A stretch of 22,845 bases of DNA, taken from the NCBI GenBank assembly GCA_044867525.1, contig JBIOVB010000037.1:1-22845 (forward strand), in the 5' to 3' direction. This document shows positions 1 to 7,459 of the stretch, one piece after another. The translations under genes were made by a program, and so were the position numbers. The stretch's first letter is position 1. The number at the start of each line of letters is the position of its first letter. Source of the DNA: JALYNX01 sp044867525 (GTDB lineage: Bacteria; Actinomycetota; Acidimicrobiia; Spongiisociales; ZC4RG35). The notes under the pieces are model-generated. The model worked only from the letters and a program-made list of their open reading frames with translations. It made no database searches and was not told the DNA's origin.

Positions 1-15
1 ACGCCGCGCCAAGAT

Positions 16-42
16 GCGGCGCCGGGCCCGGCCCGGCGCCGC
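16..42 (-). terminator. GC-rich hairpin downstream of the trpB-like gene
   Basis: A perfect 12-bp stem (16-27 with 31-42) closes a 3-nt CCG loop, 16 nt beyond the stop codon of the leftmost gene on the minus strand. There is no real U-tract after it on that strand, only a short ATCTT, so it is a hairpin that could terminate or protect the 3' end rather than a textbook intrinsic terminator. Confidence 0.5.
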
Positions 43-57
43 CATCGGTCAAATGGG

Positions 58-1392
58 CTAGACCGCCACGGCCTCCCGCTGCGGCTCGTACTCGACGTCG
101 ACCAGATCGCCGGCGAGGTACGCGTCGTAGGCGGCCATGTCGAAGTAGCCGTGACCCGAGAGGTTGAAGAGGATCACTTGCGGCTCGGAAGCCTCGCGCG
201 CCTCCAGTGCCTCGTCGATCGCCGCGCGGATGGCGTGGCTCGACTCCGGCGCGGGGATGATCCCCTCGGTGCGAGCGAACTGCAGGGCAGCCTCGAAGCA
301 CGTGTTCTGGGCGTAGGCCCGCGCCTCGATGAAGCCCAGCTCGTACAGGTGGCTGACCATCGGCGCCATGCCGTGGTAGCGCAGCCCACCGGCATGGATC
401 GGGGCCGGCTTGAAGCCGTTTCCGAGGGTGTGCATCTTGACCAGCGGGGTCATCCCCACCGTGTCGCCGAAGTCGAACTGATAGCTGCCCCGGGTCAACG
501 ATGGCGCTGCGGCCGGCTCCACCGCCCGAATCACAGGATCCATGTTCCCTGCCAGCTTCTCCCGAACGAACGGGAAGGAGAGCCCGGAGAAGTTGGAGCC
601 TCCGCCGGCGCATCCGATGACCACGTCCGGGGTCTCCCCGACCATTGCCATCTGCTTGAGAGCTTCCTCCCCGATCACGGTCTGGTGCATCAACACGTGG
701 TTGAGCACCGAGCCCAGCGAGTACTTGGTGTCATCATTGGTGGCCGCAACTTCCACCGCCTCCGAGATGGCGATCCCGAGACTCCCCGGAGTCTCCGGAT
801 CCGATGACAGGATCTGGCGTCCGGCATTGGTCCGATCCGACGGGGACGGGTAGACACTGCCTCCCCATGCCTCGATCATCGCCCTTCGGTAGGGCTTCTG
901 GTCGTACGAGGCGCGGACCATGTAGACCTCACACTCGAGCCCGAACAGCGCACAGGCGAAGGAGAGGGCCGATCCCCATTGCCCGGCGCCGGTCTCCGTG
1001 GAGAGCTTCTTCACCCCGGCCTTGGCGTTGTAGTAGGCCTGGGCCACAGCGGTGTTGGGTTTGTGTGATCCCGCCGGGCTGACACCCTCGTACTTGTAGT
1101 AGATCCGTGCCGGGCCCCCGATCAGCTTCTCGAGATTGTTCGCCCGGTAGAGGGGCGAAGGACGCCACAAGCGATAGACCTCGCGGACTTCCTCAGGGAT
1201 CTCGACGAACCTCTCCTGGCTCACCTCCTGGAGGATGAGATCCATCGGGAAAAGAGGTGCCAGATCATCGGGGCCGACCGGCTGATGGGTGCCGGGATGG
1301 AGCACCGGTGGGGGAGGCACCGGGAGGTCGGGAACGATGTTGTACCAGTGGGTCGGCAGCTCGGACTCGGGGAGGATGATCTTGGTGCCCAT
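58..1392 (-). CDS. trpB: TrpB2-type tryptophan synthase beta chain-like PLP enzyme
   Basis: This 444-residue fold-type II PLP enzyme would condense indole (or a related nucleophile) with L-serine in the cytoplasm. The Schiff-base lysine is K111 in GSHKPNTA, the catalytic-glutamate loop ETGAGQWG is at 133-140, and the glycine-rich phosphate-binding loop GCAGGGSNF is at 260-268. The roughly 80-residue N-terminal extension and the overall length fit the TrpB2 (TrpB-related) class rather than the canonical TrpB1 of about 400 residues. No trpA or other trp gene lies beside it, so it may be a stand-alone indole-salvage or serine-utilising enzyme. The ATG has no Shine-Dalgarno sequence, but TAACTT lies exactly 6 nt upstream, so the mRNA is probably leaderless. 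Family assignment is firm; TrpB2 subtype and physiological substrate are inferred. Confidence 0.9.
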   Translation of the reverse strand: MGTKIILPESELPTHWYNIVPDLPVPPPPVLHPGTHQPVGPDDLAPLFPMDLILQEVSQERFVEIPEEVREVYRLWRPSPLYRANNLEKLIGGPARIYYKYEGVSPAGSHKPNTAVAQAYYNAKAGVKKLSTETGAGQWGSALSFACALFGLECEVYMVRASYDQKPYRRAMIEAWGGSVYPSPSDRTNAGRQILSSDPETPGSLGIAISEAVEVAATNDDTKYSLGSVLNHVLMHQTVIGEEALKQMAMVGETPDVVIGCAGGGSNFSGLSFPFVREKLAGNMDPVIRAVEPAAAPSLTRGSYQFDFGDTVGMTPLVKMHTLGNGFKPAPIHAGGLRYHGMAPMVSHLYELGFIEARAYAQNTCFEAALQFARTEGIIPAPESSHAIRAAIDEALEAREASEPQVILFNLSGHGYFDMAAYDAYLAGDLVDVEYEPQREAVAV

Positions 1393-1398
1393 GGTTTG

Positions 1399-1404
1399 AA
1401 GTTA
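1399..1404 (-). promoter_or_regulatory. -10 element for the leaderless trpB-like gene
   Basis: On the minus strand the hexamer reads TAACTT and is followed by 6 nt and the ATG at 1392, which places the transcription start at or next to the start codon. The matching -35 position (1422-1427) reads AACATA, a poor match. That position coincides with the candidate -10 (TATGTT) of the divergent lipoprotein gene. Confidence 0.45.
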
Positions 1405-1456
1405 CACCCCCGGTTTCGCGGTATGTTGGGCCGGAGGCACGATTGGGAGTGATCGG

Positions 1457-2257
1457 TTGACCACGCATCGTCTGCTCGACCGCCGGATGGCAATCGCCGA
1501 GATGGGCAAGGCAGGCTTGGCCATTGCCGTCTTCGGTGTGGTGGCTTGCTCCAACGAGACCACCACCATTCCCACCGGCTCCGCGCCCTCTACCGATGTC
1601 CCTTCGACTGTTCCACCTGCGACCACAGCCACTACGCAGGCCCTGACCACCACCACTGCTTTGGTGGGCTCGTCGTTCCATCAGGTCGATCTGGGATTCG
1701 TCTCCGCCTACATCCTCTACCGCGCCGGGGAAGCGGCACTGGTGGATACCGGGGTCGCAGGTAGTGAAGGTGCCATCGAGGCTTCCTTGGGGGAGCTCGG
1801 TCTGGGGTGGGACGCGGTGGGCCATGTCATCGTGACCCACAAGCACCCCGATCACATGGGGAGCCTGGGGGCGATCGTGCCGCTGGTGCCCGAGGCCGAG
1901 ATCTATGCCGGCGCCGCCGACATCCCTGCAATTGGGTCGGTGGCGAGCCTGGCTGCGGTGGGTGACGGCGACCGGGTTTTCGACCTCGAGATCATCGAGA
2001 CCCCGGGTCACACCGCCGGCCACATCTCGGTGTTGGACTCGCTCGCCGGCATCCTGGTGACCGGAGACGCTCTCAACGGAGTCAGCGGCGACGTCGAGGG
2101 GCCGGACCCCGGGTTCAGCGAGGACATGACGGTGGCGGTGGAGTCGGTTTCCAAGCTCGCCGGCTTCACCTACGAGATCGCCTTGTTCGGGCACGGGCAA
2201 CCGGTCCTCGAAGGGGCCTCCGAAGCCGTCAATGAGTTGGCGAGCAGCCTCGGCTGA
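1457..2257 (+). CDS. Metallo-beta-lactamase-fold lipoprotein (Tat-type signal)
   Basis: A 266-residue predicted exported Zn hydrolase. The N-terminus has Arg9-Arg10, a hydrophobic stretch (about 18-29) and a lipobox VVAC with Cys31, which together look like a twin-arginine lipoprotein signal. A Ser/Thr/Pro-rich linker (about 32-68) follows. The MBL domain (about 72-266) has H128-x-H130-x-D132-H133, H185, D204 and H246, a complete dinuclear metal set as in the glyoxalase II/SoxH-like branch. The substrate cannot be told from the sequence; outer location argues against cytosolic glyoxalase II. The TTG start is chosen because GGGAG lies 7 nt upstream (1445-1449) and it retains the complete signal peptide. 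A candidate -10 TATGTT is at 1422-1427. It diverges from the trpB-like gene across only 64 bp. Confidence 0.85.
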   Translation: MTTHRLLDRRMAIAEMGKAGLAIAVFGVVACSNETTTIPTGSAPSTDVPSTVPPATTATTQALTTTTALVGSSFHQVDLGFVSAYILYRAGEAALVDTGVAGSEGAIEASLGELGLGWDAVGHVIVTHKHPDHMGSLGAIVPLVPEAEIYAGAADIPAIGSVASLAAVGDGDRVFDLEIIETPGHTAGHISVLDSLAGILVTGDALNGVSGDVEGPDPGFSEDMTVAVESVSKLAGFTYEIALFGHGQPVLEGASEAVNELASSLG

Positions 2258-2369
2258 GGGCACTACAAAGGAACGTCAGGTCACCAGCCAACTGCGTAGG
2301 AACCGTTAGGGCGTCTCCTGGCAGCCACCCTCAGGAGGCGGCTCCCGTCGGGGATCCCTTTGAGCCGGA
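2258..2369. other. Short gap with a weak hairpin
   Basis: No gene is visible between the lipoprotein stop and the small convergent membrane protein. A weak dyad (CTCCTG near 2315-2320 with CAGGAG near 2332-2337) could act as a shared terminator for the two converging genes, but it is short and has no U-tract. Confidence 0.3.
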
Positions 2370-2504
2370 CTACGGCCCGAAGTTGGCCACGAAGATCCAC
2401 AAGGCGATAAGAAGTCCGCCTCCGATTATCCCGATCAGGAGCCCGAAAATCGCTATTGGGTTGGTGTGCCACGGTCTCTTGCCGTCGGGCGATCTCTGAG
2501 TCAC
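2370..2504 (-). CDS. Small single-pass membrane protein (44 aa, unrecognised)
   Basis: A GTG-initiated ORF encodes 44 residues: a polar, positively charged N-terminus (about residues 1-15, including K9, R10 and H13) followed by one long glycine-rich hydrophobic helix (about 17-41, with FGLLIGIIGGGLLIALWIF). The charge distribution suggests the N-terminus is inside. A GAGGA Shine-Dalgarno-like sequence lies about 9 nt before the GTG. The gene is below usual size cut-offs and starts with GTG, so automated callers may miss it. It diverges from the DUF456 gene. No family is recognised; the clean amphipathic-to-hydrophobic pattern and the ribosome binding site are the evidence for coding. Confidence 0.6.
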   Translation of the reverse strand: MTQRSPDGKRPWHTNPIAIFGLLIGIIGGGLLIALWIFVANFGP

Positions 2505-2613
2505 GGTGGAGGTTCCTCAAACATCCAAGTCACGTCGTCGCGCTGAATTGGTGTGTCACGAAACCTGCGCATGGCTGACCAACGTAAAGGGTCACAGGAT
2601 GCCCGTGACCACT

Positions 2614-2619
2614 TACGAT
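2614..2619 (+). promoter_or_regulatory. -10 element for the DUF456 gene
   Basis: TACGAT (TANNNT) lies 8 nt before the ATG at 2628, with GTCACA (2591-2596, four of six matches to TTGACA) 17 nt further upstream. This supports leaderless initiation at 2628 rather than at the earlier in-frame ATGs. Confidence 0.5.
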
Positions 2620-2627
2620 CACCTGCC

Positions 2628-3107
2628 ATGGATGCTGTGGGGGTTGTTGTCGTGGCGCTGGCGATCATCGCCGGCCTCTTCGGCATCGTGCTCCCGTTCC
2701 TCCCCGGCCTCCTCCTCATACTGGGGGCGATATTCCTCTGGGCGATCGTCGAGGGGACGGCGCTTGCCTGGACCGTGGCGTTCCTGGCGTTGGTGATCGG
2801 AGTCGGGGGGACGGTGATCAAGTACATGGTCCCAGGGCGACGACTCAAGGAAAGCGGTCTGCCTACATCGACCATCCTCCTCGCGATCGCGGTCTCGATC
2901 GTGGGGCTCTTCGTCATCCCCGTGGTGGGCGCCCCAATCGGCTTCGTGGCCACGATCTTCGTTGCGGAGCGGGTCCGGGTCGGGCGGGAGCAGGCGTGGC
3001 CGGCCACCAAGACGGCTCTGGGCGCGGTGGCGGCGTCGATCGGCATCGAGCTCGCCGCCGGGCTGATCGTGGCCGCAATCTGGTTCGGTGCGGTGATCTT
3101 CGGCTGA
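2628..3107 (+). CDS. DUF456 family membrane protein
   Basis: A 159-residue integral membrane protein with four to five hydrophobic segments (about 2-24, 28-52, 74-98 and 128-156). The N-terminal GIVLPFLPGLLLILGAIFLWA pattern (PFLPGxxLI) and the glycine-rich central hairpin are typical of DUF456, a family of unknown function. In-frame ATGs at 2553 and 2571 would add a hydrophilic tail, but the promoter-like TACGAT at 2614 would then lie inside the gene, so 2628 is preferred. It converges on acs across a palindromic spacer. Family confidence is good; function unknown. Confidence 0.8.
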   Translation: MDAVGVVVVALAIIAGLFGIVLPFLPGLLLILGAIFLWAIVEGTALAWTVAFLALVIGVGGTVIKYMVPGRRLKESGLPTSTILLAIAVSIVGLFVIPVVGAPIGFVATIFVAERVRVGREQAWPATKTALGAVAASIGIELAAGLIVAAIWFGAVIFG

Positions 3108-3115
3108 TCGGCTTT

Positions 3116-3150
3116 CCTCCTCGTTTTCGCGCGAAAAGCGGAATTGGAGG
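3116..3150. terminator. Bidirectional terminator between DUF456 and acs
   Basis: A 14-bp perfect palindrome TTTTCGCGCGAAAA (3124-3137) is flanked by CCTCC (3116-3120) and GGAGG (3146-3150), which can pair outside it. The element sits between two converging genes and its T/A runs suit termination from either side. Confidence 0.55.
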
Positions 3151-3172
3151 GCGGTGAAGGCACCCGGGGGGC

Positions 3173-5122
3173 TTAGTCCTCGGTGGACACCGAGGCCTTC
3201 TCGGCGATCTCCCTGACCACCGCCTCGTTGGCCAGCGTGGTCACATCCCCAAGATGGCGGTGCTCCGATATGTCCTGGAGCAGTCGTCGCATGATCTTCC
3301 CGGACCGGGTTTTGGGCAGGTCGTCGGTGAACACGATCGACCTCGGCTTGGCGATCGCCCCCAGGGTCACCGCCACGTGGTCACGCAACTCGTTTATCAG
3401 CTGCTCATCGCCGGTTACCGAGCCCCGGAGCGTGACGAAGGCGGCGATCGCCTGGCCGGTCAGCTCGTCCTTGCGCCCCACGACGGCAGCCTCGGCGACT
3501 GCGGGATGTGAGACCAGGGCCGACTCGACCTCGGTGGTCGAGATGTTGTGCCCCGACACCAGCATGATGTCGTCGACCCTGCCCAACAACCAGAAGTAGC
3601 CCTCCTCGTCACGTTTGCACCCGTCGCCGGGGAAGTAGCGACCGGGAAATCGCGACCAATAGGTGTCTTCGTAGCGCTGGTCATCGCCGTAGATGGTGCG
3701 GGCCATGGCCGGCCAGGGCTTGGTCACGGTGAGAAACCCGCCACCGCCCAGCGGGACCGACTCGCCAGATTCGTCCACAACGTCGGCGAAGATCCCGGGG
3801 AAGGGAATGGTCGCCGATCCCGGCTTGGTCGCCACCACCCCGGGAAGTGGCGTGATCATGATCGCCCCGGTCTCGGTCTGCCACCAGGTGTCCACCACCG
3901 GGCAATTGCCGCCTCCGATTGTCTGTTGGTACCAGATCCACGCCTCGGGGTTGATCGGCTCCCCCACCGATCCGATCAGGCGCAGGGAGGAGAGATCGTG
4001 CTTCTCGACGTGCTCGGCGCCCCACTTCATGAAGGTGCGGATCGCCGTGGGGGCGGTGTAGAAGATCGTGACCTTGTGGTCTTCGATGATCTGCCACAAC
4101 CGGTCCAGGTCCGGGTAGTTGGGCGCGCCCTCGTAGATCACCGATGTCGCCCGGTTGGCGAGAGGCGCGTAGACGATGTAACTGTGCCCGGTGACCCAGC
4201 CGATATCCGCCCCGCACCAGTAGACATCAGTGTCGGGTTTGAGGTCGAACACCATGTGGTGGGTGGTGACGATCCCGGTGAGATAGCCGGCCTGCGTGTG
4301 AACGATCCCCTTGGGCTTCCCCGTGGTCCCCGAGGTGTACAGGATGTACAACGGGTCCTCGGCGTTGAGCACCACCGGGTCACATTCCGCCGGTTGGCCG
4401 GCGACCAGGTCGTGCCACCAGATGTCCCGGCCCTCATCCCAGACCACCGACTCCTGGATTCGTTTGAGGACGACGACGTGCTCCACGCTCGAGGTCTGTC
4501 GTAATGCCAGGTCGCTGTTGGCCTTCAGAGGGACGACGTTGCCGGCTCGCCACGCCCCGTCCTGGGTGATGACCAGCCTCGCCTCGGCGTCGCTTATCCG
4601 GCTCGAAAGCGCTTCAGCCGAGAACCCCCCGAACACCACGGAGTGGACCAGGCCGAGGCGAGCGCAGGCCAGCATGGCGATCGGGAGCTCGGGCACCATC
4701 CCCATGTAGATGGCGACCCGATCCCCTTTCGTCATGCCCAGGCCCTTCAGGCCGTTGGCGAAGCGGCACACCTCGGCGTGGAGCTCGGAGTATGTGAGAG
4801 TGCGGGTCTCCCCGGGCTCTCCAACCCAGTGATACGCGACCTGATCCCCATGCTCGGCGAGGTGCCGGTCGAGGCAGTTTGCGGAGATATTGAGCTCGCC
4901 GTCGGAGAACCACTTGAAGAATGGTGGGTTGGTGTCGTCGAGCACCATGGTGGGTGCGGTGTCCCAGGTGATCCTGGTCAGGGCCTGCTCCTGCCAGAAA
5001 CTGAGGTAGTCGGCGGCAGCGGCCTCGTGTACTCCGGGCTTGGCATTGGCCTGAGCGGTGAACTCCGGCGGCGGGGGGAACTTGCGGTCTTCGGAAAGCA
5101 GGTTCTCCAGGGCCTCGCTCAT
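3173..5122 (-). CDS. acs: Acetyl-CoA synthetase (AMP-forming)
   Basis: A 649-residue cytosolic enzyme activating acetate with ATP to acetyl-AMP and then acetyl-CoA. All adenylate-forming motifs are present: YTSGTTGKPKG at 262-272, DTWWQTETG at 411-419 with the acetate-pocket Trp414, and the C-terminal catalytic lysine K609 in TRSGKIMRR. K609 matches the number of the lysine regulated by reversible acetylation in Salmonella Acs, so similar control is possible. Length is normal for the family. The ATG overlaps the stop of the upstream lnt-like gene (ATGA), implying translational coupling. The reading frame extends far upstream without a stop, but that part is the shadow of lnt. Confidence 0.96.
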   Translation of the reverse strand: MSEALENLLSEDRKFPPPPEFTAQANAKPGVHEAAAADYLSFWQEQALTRITWDTAPTMVLDDTNPPFFKWFSDGELNISANCLDRHLAEHGDQVAYHWVGEPGETRTLTYSELHAEVCRFANGLKGLGMTKGDRVAIYMGMVPELPIAMLACARLGLVHSVVFGGFSAEALSSRISDAEARLVITQDGAWRAGNVVPLKANSDLALRQTSSVEHVVVLKRIQESVVWDEGRDIWWHDLVAGQPAECDPVVLNAEDPLYILYTSGTTGKPKGIVHTQAGYLTGIVTTHHMVFDLKPDTDVYWCGADIGWVTGHSYIVYAPLANRATSVIYEGAPNYPDLDRLWQIIEDHKVTIFYTAPTAIRTFMKWGAEHVEKHDLSSLRLIGSVGEPINPEAWIWYQQTIGGGNCPVVDTWWQTETGAIMITPLPGVVATKPGSATIPFPGIFADVVDESGESVPLGGGGFLTVTKPWPAMARTIYGDDQRYEDTYWSRFPGRYFPGDGCKRDEEGYFWLLGRVDDIMLVSGHNISTTEVESALVSHPAVAEAAVVGRKDELTGQAIAAFVTLRGSVTGDEQLINELRDHVAVTLGAIAKPRSIVFTDDLPKTRSGKIMRRLLQDISEHRHLGDVTTLANEAVVREIAEKASVSTED

Positions 5123-6612
5123 GCGCTCTCTTCCTCCTCGGGATCGGCGGAAACTAACAGGGGTCGCCGGGCGAGCCACCAGGTGACCACCCCGACCACC
5201 GCGGCGGCGATCATCAGGATGTCCCCGGAGCGTGCGTAGATCGAGGGGGTCCGCCCAAGGGCTACCCCCCCGTAGAGAATCTCTTCGGTGCCGAGACCGG
5301 TGGTTTCGCCATACGCCCCCGAGGCATCGATGAAAGTGGACTTTCCGGTCACCGCGGCGTGAACCACATCGAGCCCGAGCTCGGCTGCTCGCATCCGGGT
5401 CATCCCGATGAACTGGTCGGACCCGGGGGTGGTCCCGTAGGACCCCTCGTTGGTGGCAACAACGATGAAGTTGGCGCCGGCAGTGACATGTCGACGGGGA
5501 TAGCGGGCGAACCCGCCCTCGAAGGAGATGACGGAGCCCATCATCAGCCCATCGCCGAGGTCGAAGACCACCGGGCCCTCTCCAGGGATCATGTCCCGAG
5601 GCACCTGCGCCAACTCCGGGATCCAGTCGAAGAGCGGGCGGAACGGGATGTACTCCCCGAAGGGGACCGGGTGCTGCTTCTGATACTCCCCGACGATCTC
5701 CCCTTCGGGATTGAACACGATGTTCACATTCTCCCAATGGGTGTCGTTCAGAGGGCGATCACTGCCGACCAGGAACCAGGCTCCGATGCGACGAGCCTCC
5801 TCGGCGATCGCGTCCCCAACGTCCGGGTTCTGCACCGGGTCGGCATTGAGCCCACCCGTCGAGCCCTCGGACCAGACCACCAGTGACACCGACCCGGGCT
5901 CGATGGTCCCGGTCAGCTCCAGATGCTGCTGAAAGGTGCGCAACCGCTCATCGGGGGGGCAATGCTCGAAGGGGCAGGGAGTCGAGCCCTGGACTATCGC
6001 CACCGAGTACCCCTGGTACGCCGCGATTTCCTGGTTGTAGTAGGGAGCGACGCCCCCCAAGAGGAGGACGGGCAAAGGGAGCAGCAGCCACAAGTTCCTG
6101 GGTTTGCGCGAGACGGCGACGATGGTGGTGACGGTGAGGATCACCAGCACGGTGATCCCGCTGGTGCCATACATCGGCGCGAAGCCACGGGCCCACGCCT
6201 GATCGGACAACCCGTAGCCGGCCGCCCCCCACTCGAACCCGTGGAAGGGGAAGCGATAGCGGATCAATTCCATGAGGGCCCAACCACCGACCGCCAGCGC
6301 GAGCCACGTCGCTGGCGAACGATCGTTGTACTTTGCCAGCCACCACGCATATAGGGCGTGGAAGCCGGCCATCACCACAACCAGTGGGATCACTGCCACC
6401 AGACCCAACTCCCCGATCCACCAGATGACTCCGAAGAAGAAGACGAGACCGTGGAGCGAGCCGTAACCGAGCCCTTGCCCTCGACTCCTCGCAAGACGGA
6501 GACCGGCGAGGAAGAGCGCGGTGCCGGGGAGGATCAACCAACCGGGACCGAAACGGGGAAAAGCCAAGGCCGAGAGCACGGCACCGGCGACGACGAGTAG
6601 GGCCCCGATCAC
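5119..6612 (-). CDS. lnt: Apolipoprotein N-acyltransferase-like protein, nucleophile Cys replaced by Ser
   Basis: About 497 residues: an N-terminal block of hydrophobic helices (about 1-190), a CN-hydrolase (nitrilase) domain (about 203-455) and a last TM helix (about 464-483), the Lnt architecture. Lnt transfers an acyl chain to the N-terminal Cys of lipoproteins at the membrane. E249 (VVWSEGS) and K312 (YQKQHPVPFGEYIP) match the catalytic Glu and Lys, and E320 is kept. The third position, normally Cys in an ICYE-like motif, is Ser363 in VISFEGGF (TCC codon). It is therefore either a diverged paralogue, an inactive form, or an enzyme using serine. GTG 6612 is preferred because TACGCT lies 8 nt upstream; an ATG at 6651 in frame would overlap the divergent phosphatase start. 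Coupled to acs by a 4-nt overlap. Confidence 0.8.
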   Translation of the reverse strand: MIGALLVVAGAVLSALAFPRFGPGWLILPGTALFLAGLRLARSRGQGLGYGSLHGLVFFFGVIWWIGELGLVAVIPLVVVMAGFHALYAWWLAKYNDRSPATWLALAVGGWALMELIRYRFPFHGFEWGAAGYGLSDQAWARGFAPMYGTSGITVLVILTVTTIVAVSRKPRNLWLLLPLPVLLLGGVAPYYNQEIAAYQGYSVAIVQGSTPCPFEHCPPDERLRTFQQHLELTGTIEPGSVSLVVWSEGSTGGLNADPVQNPDVGDAIAEEARRIGAWFLVGSDRPLNDTHWENVNIVFNPEGEIVGEYQKQHPVPFGEYIPFRPLFDWIPELAQVPRDMIPGEGPVVFDLGDGLMMGSVISFEGGFARYPRRHVTAGANFIVVATNEGSYGTTPGSDQFIGMTRMRAAELGLDVVHAAVTGKSTFIDASGAYGETTGLGTEEILYGGVALGRTPSIYARSGDILMIAAAVVGVVTWWLARRPLLVSADPEEEESA

Positions 6613-6620
6613 GGGCGGAG

Positions 6621-6626
6621 AGCGTA
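6621..6626 (-). promoter_or_regulatory. -10 element for the lnt-like gene
   Basis: On the minus strand TACGCT precedes the GTG at 6612 by 8 nt, giving a leaderless or near-leaderless transcript. It sits back-to-back with the phosphatase -10 at 6638-6643, only 11 nt away. Confidence 0.4.
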
Positions 6627-6637
6627 GGGGCCGTCCG

Positions 6638-6643
6638 TAGAGT
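6638..6643 (+). promoter_or_regulatory. -10 element for the leaderless phosphatase gene
   Basis: TAGAGT is followed by exactly 6 nt and the ATG at 6650. No good -35 is seen. The spacing predicts transcription starting at the A of the ATG. Confidence 0.5.
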
Positions 6644-6649
6644 GCGGGC

Positions 6650-7459
6650 ATGTGGGAAGGTGACCTCTGGGTTGCGGTCAGAGCCGCCAGGGCAGGTGCC
6701 TACGTGGTGCGACGCGGCTTCGATGAGGAATTCAGCCTCGAGATGAAGGGTGTCGTCGACCCTGTCACCGATATCGATCGGGAAGCGGAAGGGGCAATCA
6801 CCGAGGTCATCCGCGCTCATTTCCCCACCGACTCGATCCTGGCCGAGGAGGGGGGCGGAGGCGCCGATTGGCGCGGGCCCCGGGTGTGGATCATCGATCC
6901 CCTCGACGGCACGGTGAATTTCGTGCATCGCATTCCCCAGGTGGCGGTCTCCGTGGCCCTCTGGGACAACGGGGAACCGGTCGTCGGTGTGGTGATCGAT
7001 GTGATCCGCGAGGAGGAGTTCGTAGCCGTGGTCGGGACCGGGGCTCGAATCAACGGGCGGCCGATCCACGTCTCCACCACCGAGGGCATCGAGGACTCGC
7101 TGCTCGCAACCGGCCTCCCCTACGACCGCCAGCAGCACGCCGGCGAGTATCTCGACGCCATGGAAGCCGTCACTGCCCGCTGCCGGGACAACCGGAGAAT
7201 GGGTGCCGCCGCACTCGACATGGCGTGGGTGGCATGTGGCCGGTACGACGGATATTGGGAGCACGGCGGGCCCCACGGGGTGAAGCCTTGGGACGCGGCA
7301 GCCGGGATCCTGCTGGTCACCGAGGCCGGTGGAACCGCCACCGACAACACCGGTGCCAGCAACGTCCTGCAGCCGGCTGCCTTCGTGCTGACCAACGGGA
7401 AGATCCACGAGGAGCTGAGGGGTCTGATCGACGACACACTTCCCGCCCATCTCCGCTGA
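6650..7459 (+). CDS. Inositol monophosphatase family protein
   Basis: A 269-residue cytosolic Mg-dependent phosphatase of the IMPase/FBPase-like superfamily (SuhB/ImpA/HisN relatives). The metal-binding motifs are complete: DPVTDID at 37-43, E66-E67 of the AEE motif, DPLDGTVNF at 83-91 and KPWDAAAG at 212-219 (D215). Likely substrates are myo-inositol phosphate, histidinol phosphate or a related sugar phosphate; the sequence alone does not separate these. Its stop overlaps the amidohydrolase start by one base (TGATG), so the two are probably one operon. No Shine-Dalgarno sequence precedes the ATG, consistent with the leaderless promoter upstream. Confidence 0.9.
   Translation: MWEGDLWVAVRAARAGAYVVRRGFDEEFSLEMKGVVDPVTDIDREAEGAITEVIRAHFPTDSILAEEGGGGADWRGPRVWIIDPLDGTVNFVHRIPQVAVSVALWDNGEPVVGVVIDVIREEEFVAVVGTGARINGRPIHVSTTEGIEDSLLATGLPYDRQQHAGEYLDAMEAVTARCRDNRRMGAAALDMAWVACGRYDGYWEHGGPHGVKPWDAAAGILLVTEAGGTATDNTGASNVLQPAAFVLTNGKIHEELRGLIDDTLPAHLR

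Noticed and set aside
5123..5737. In-frame upstream extension of acs to an 854-residue protein
   Set aside because: The extension is Arg/Gly-rich with no domain, lies fully within the lnt-like gene in another frame, and Acs begins normally at 5122 with family-typical length.
6613..6651. lnt start at ATG 6651, overlapping the phosphatase ATG at CATG
   Set aside because: No Shine-Dalgarno or -10 at suitable distance supports it, while GTG 6612 has TACGCT 8 nt upstream and starts right at the first TM helix. It cannot be fully excluded.
6868..7458. In-frame upstream extension of the amidohydrolase
   Set aside because: It overlaps the phosphatase gene in another frame and is Arg/Pro/His-rich shadow sequence; the missing beta-sandwich is not encoded there.
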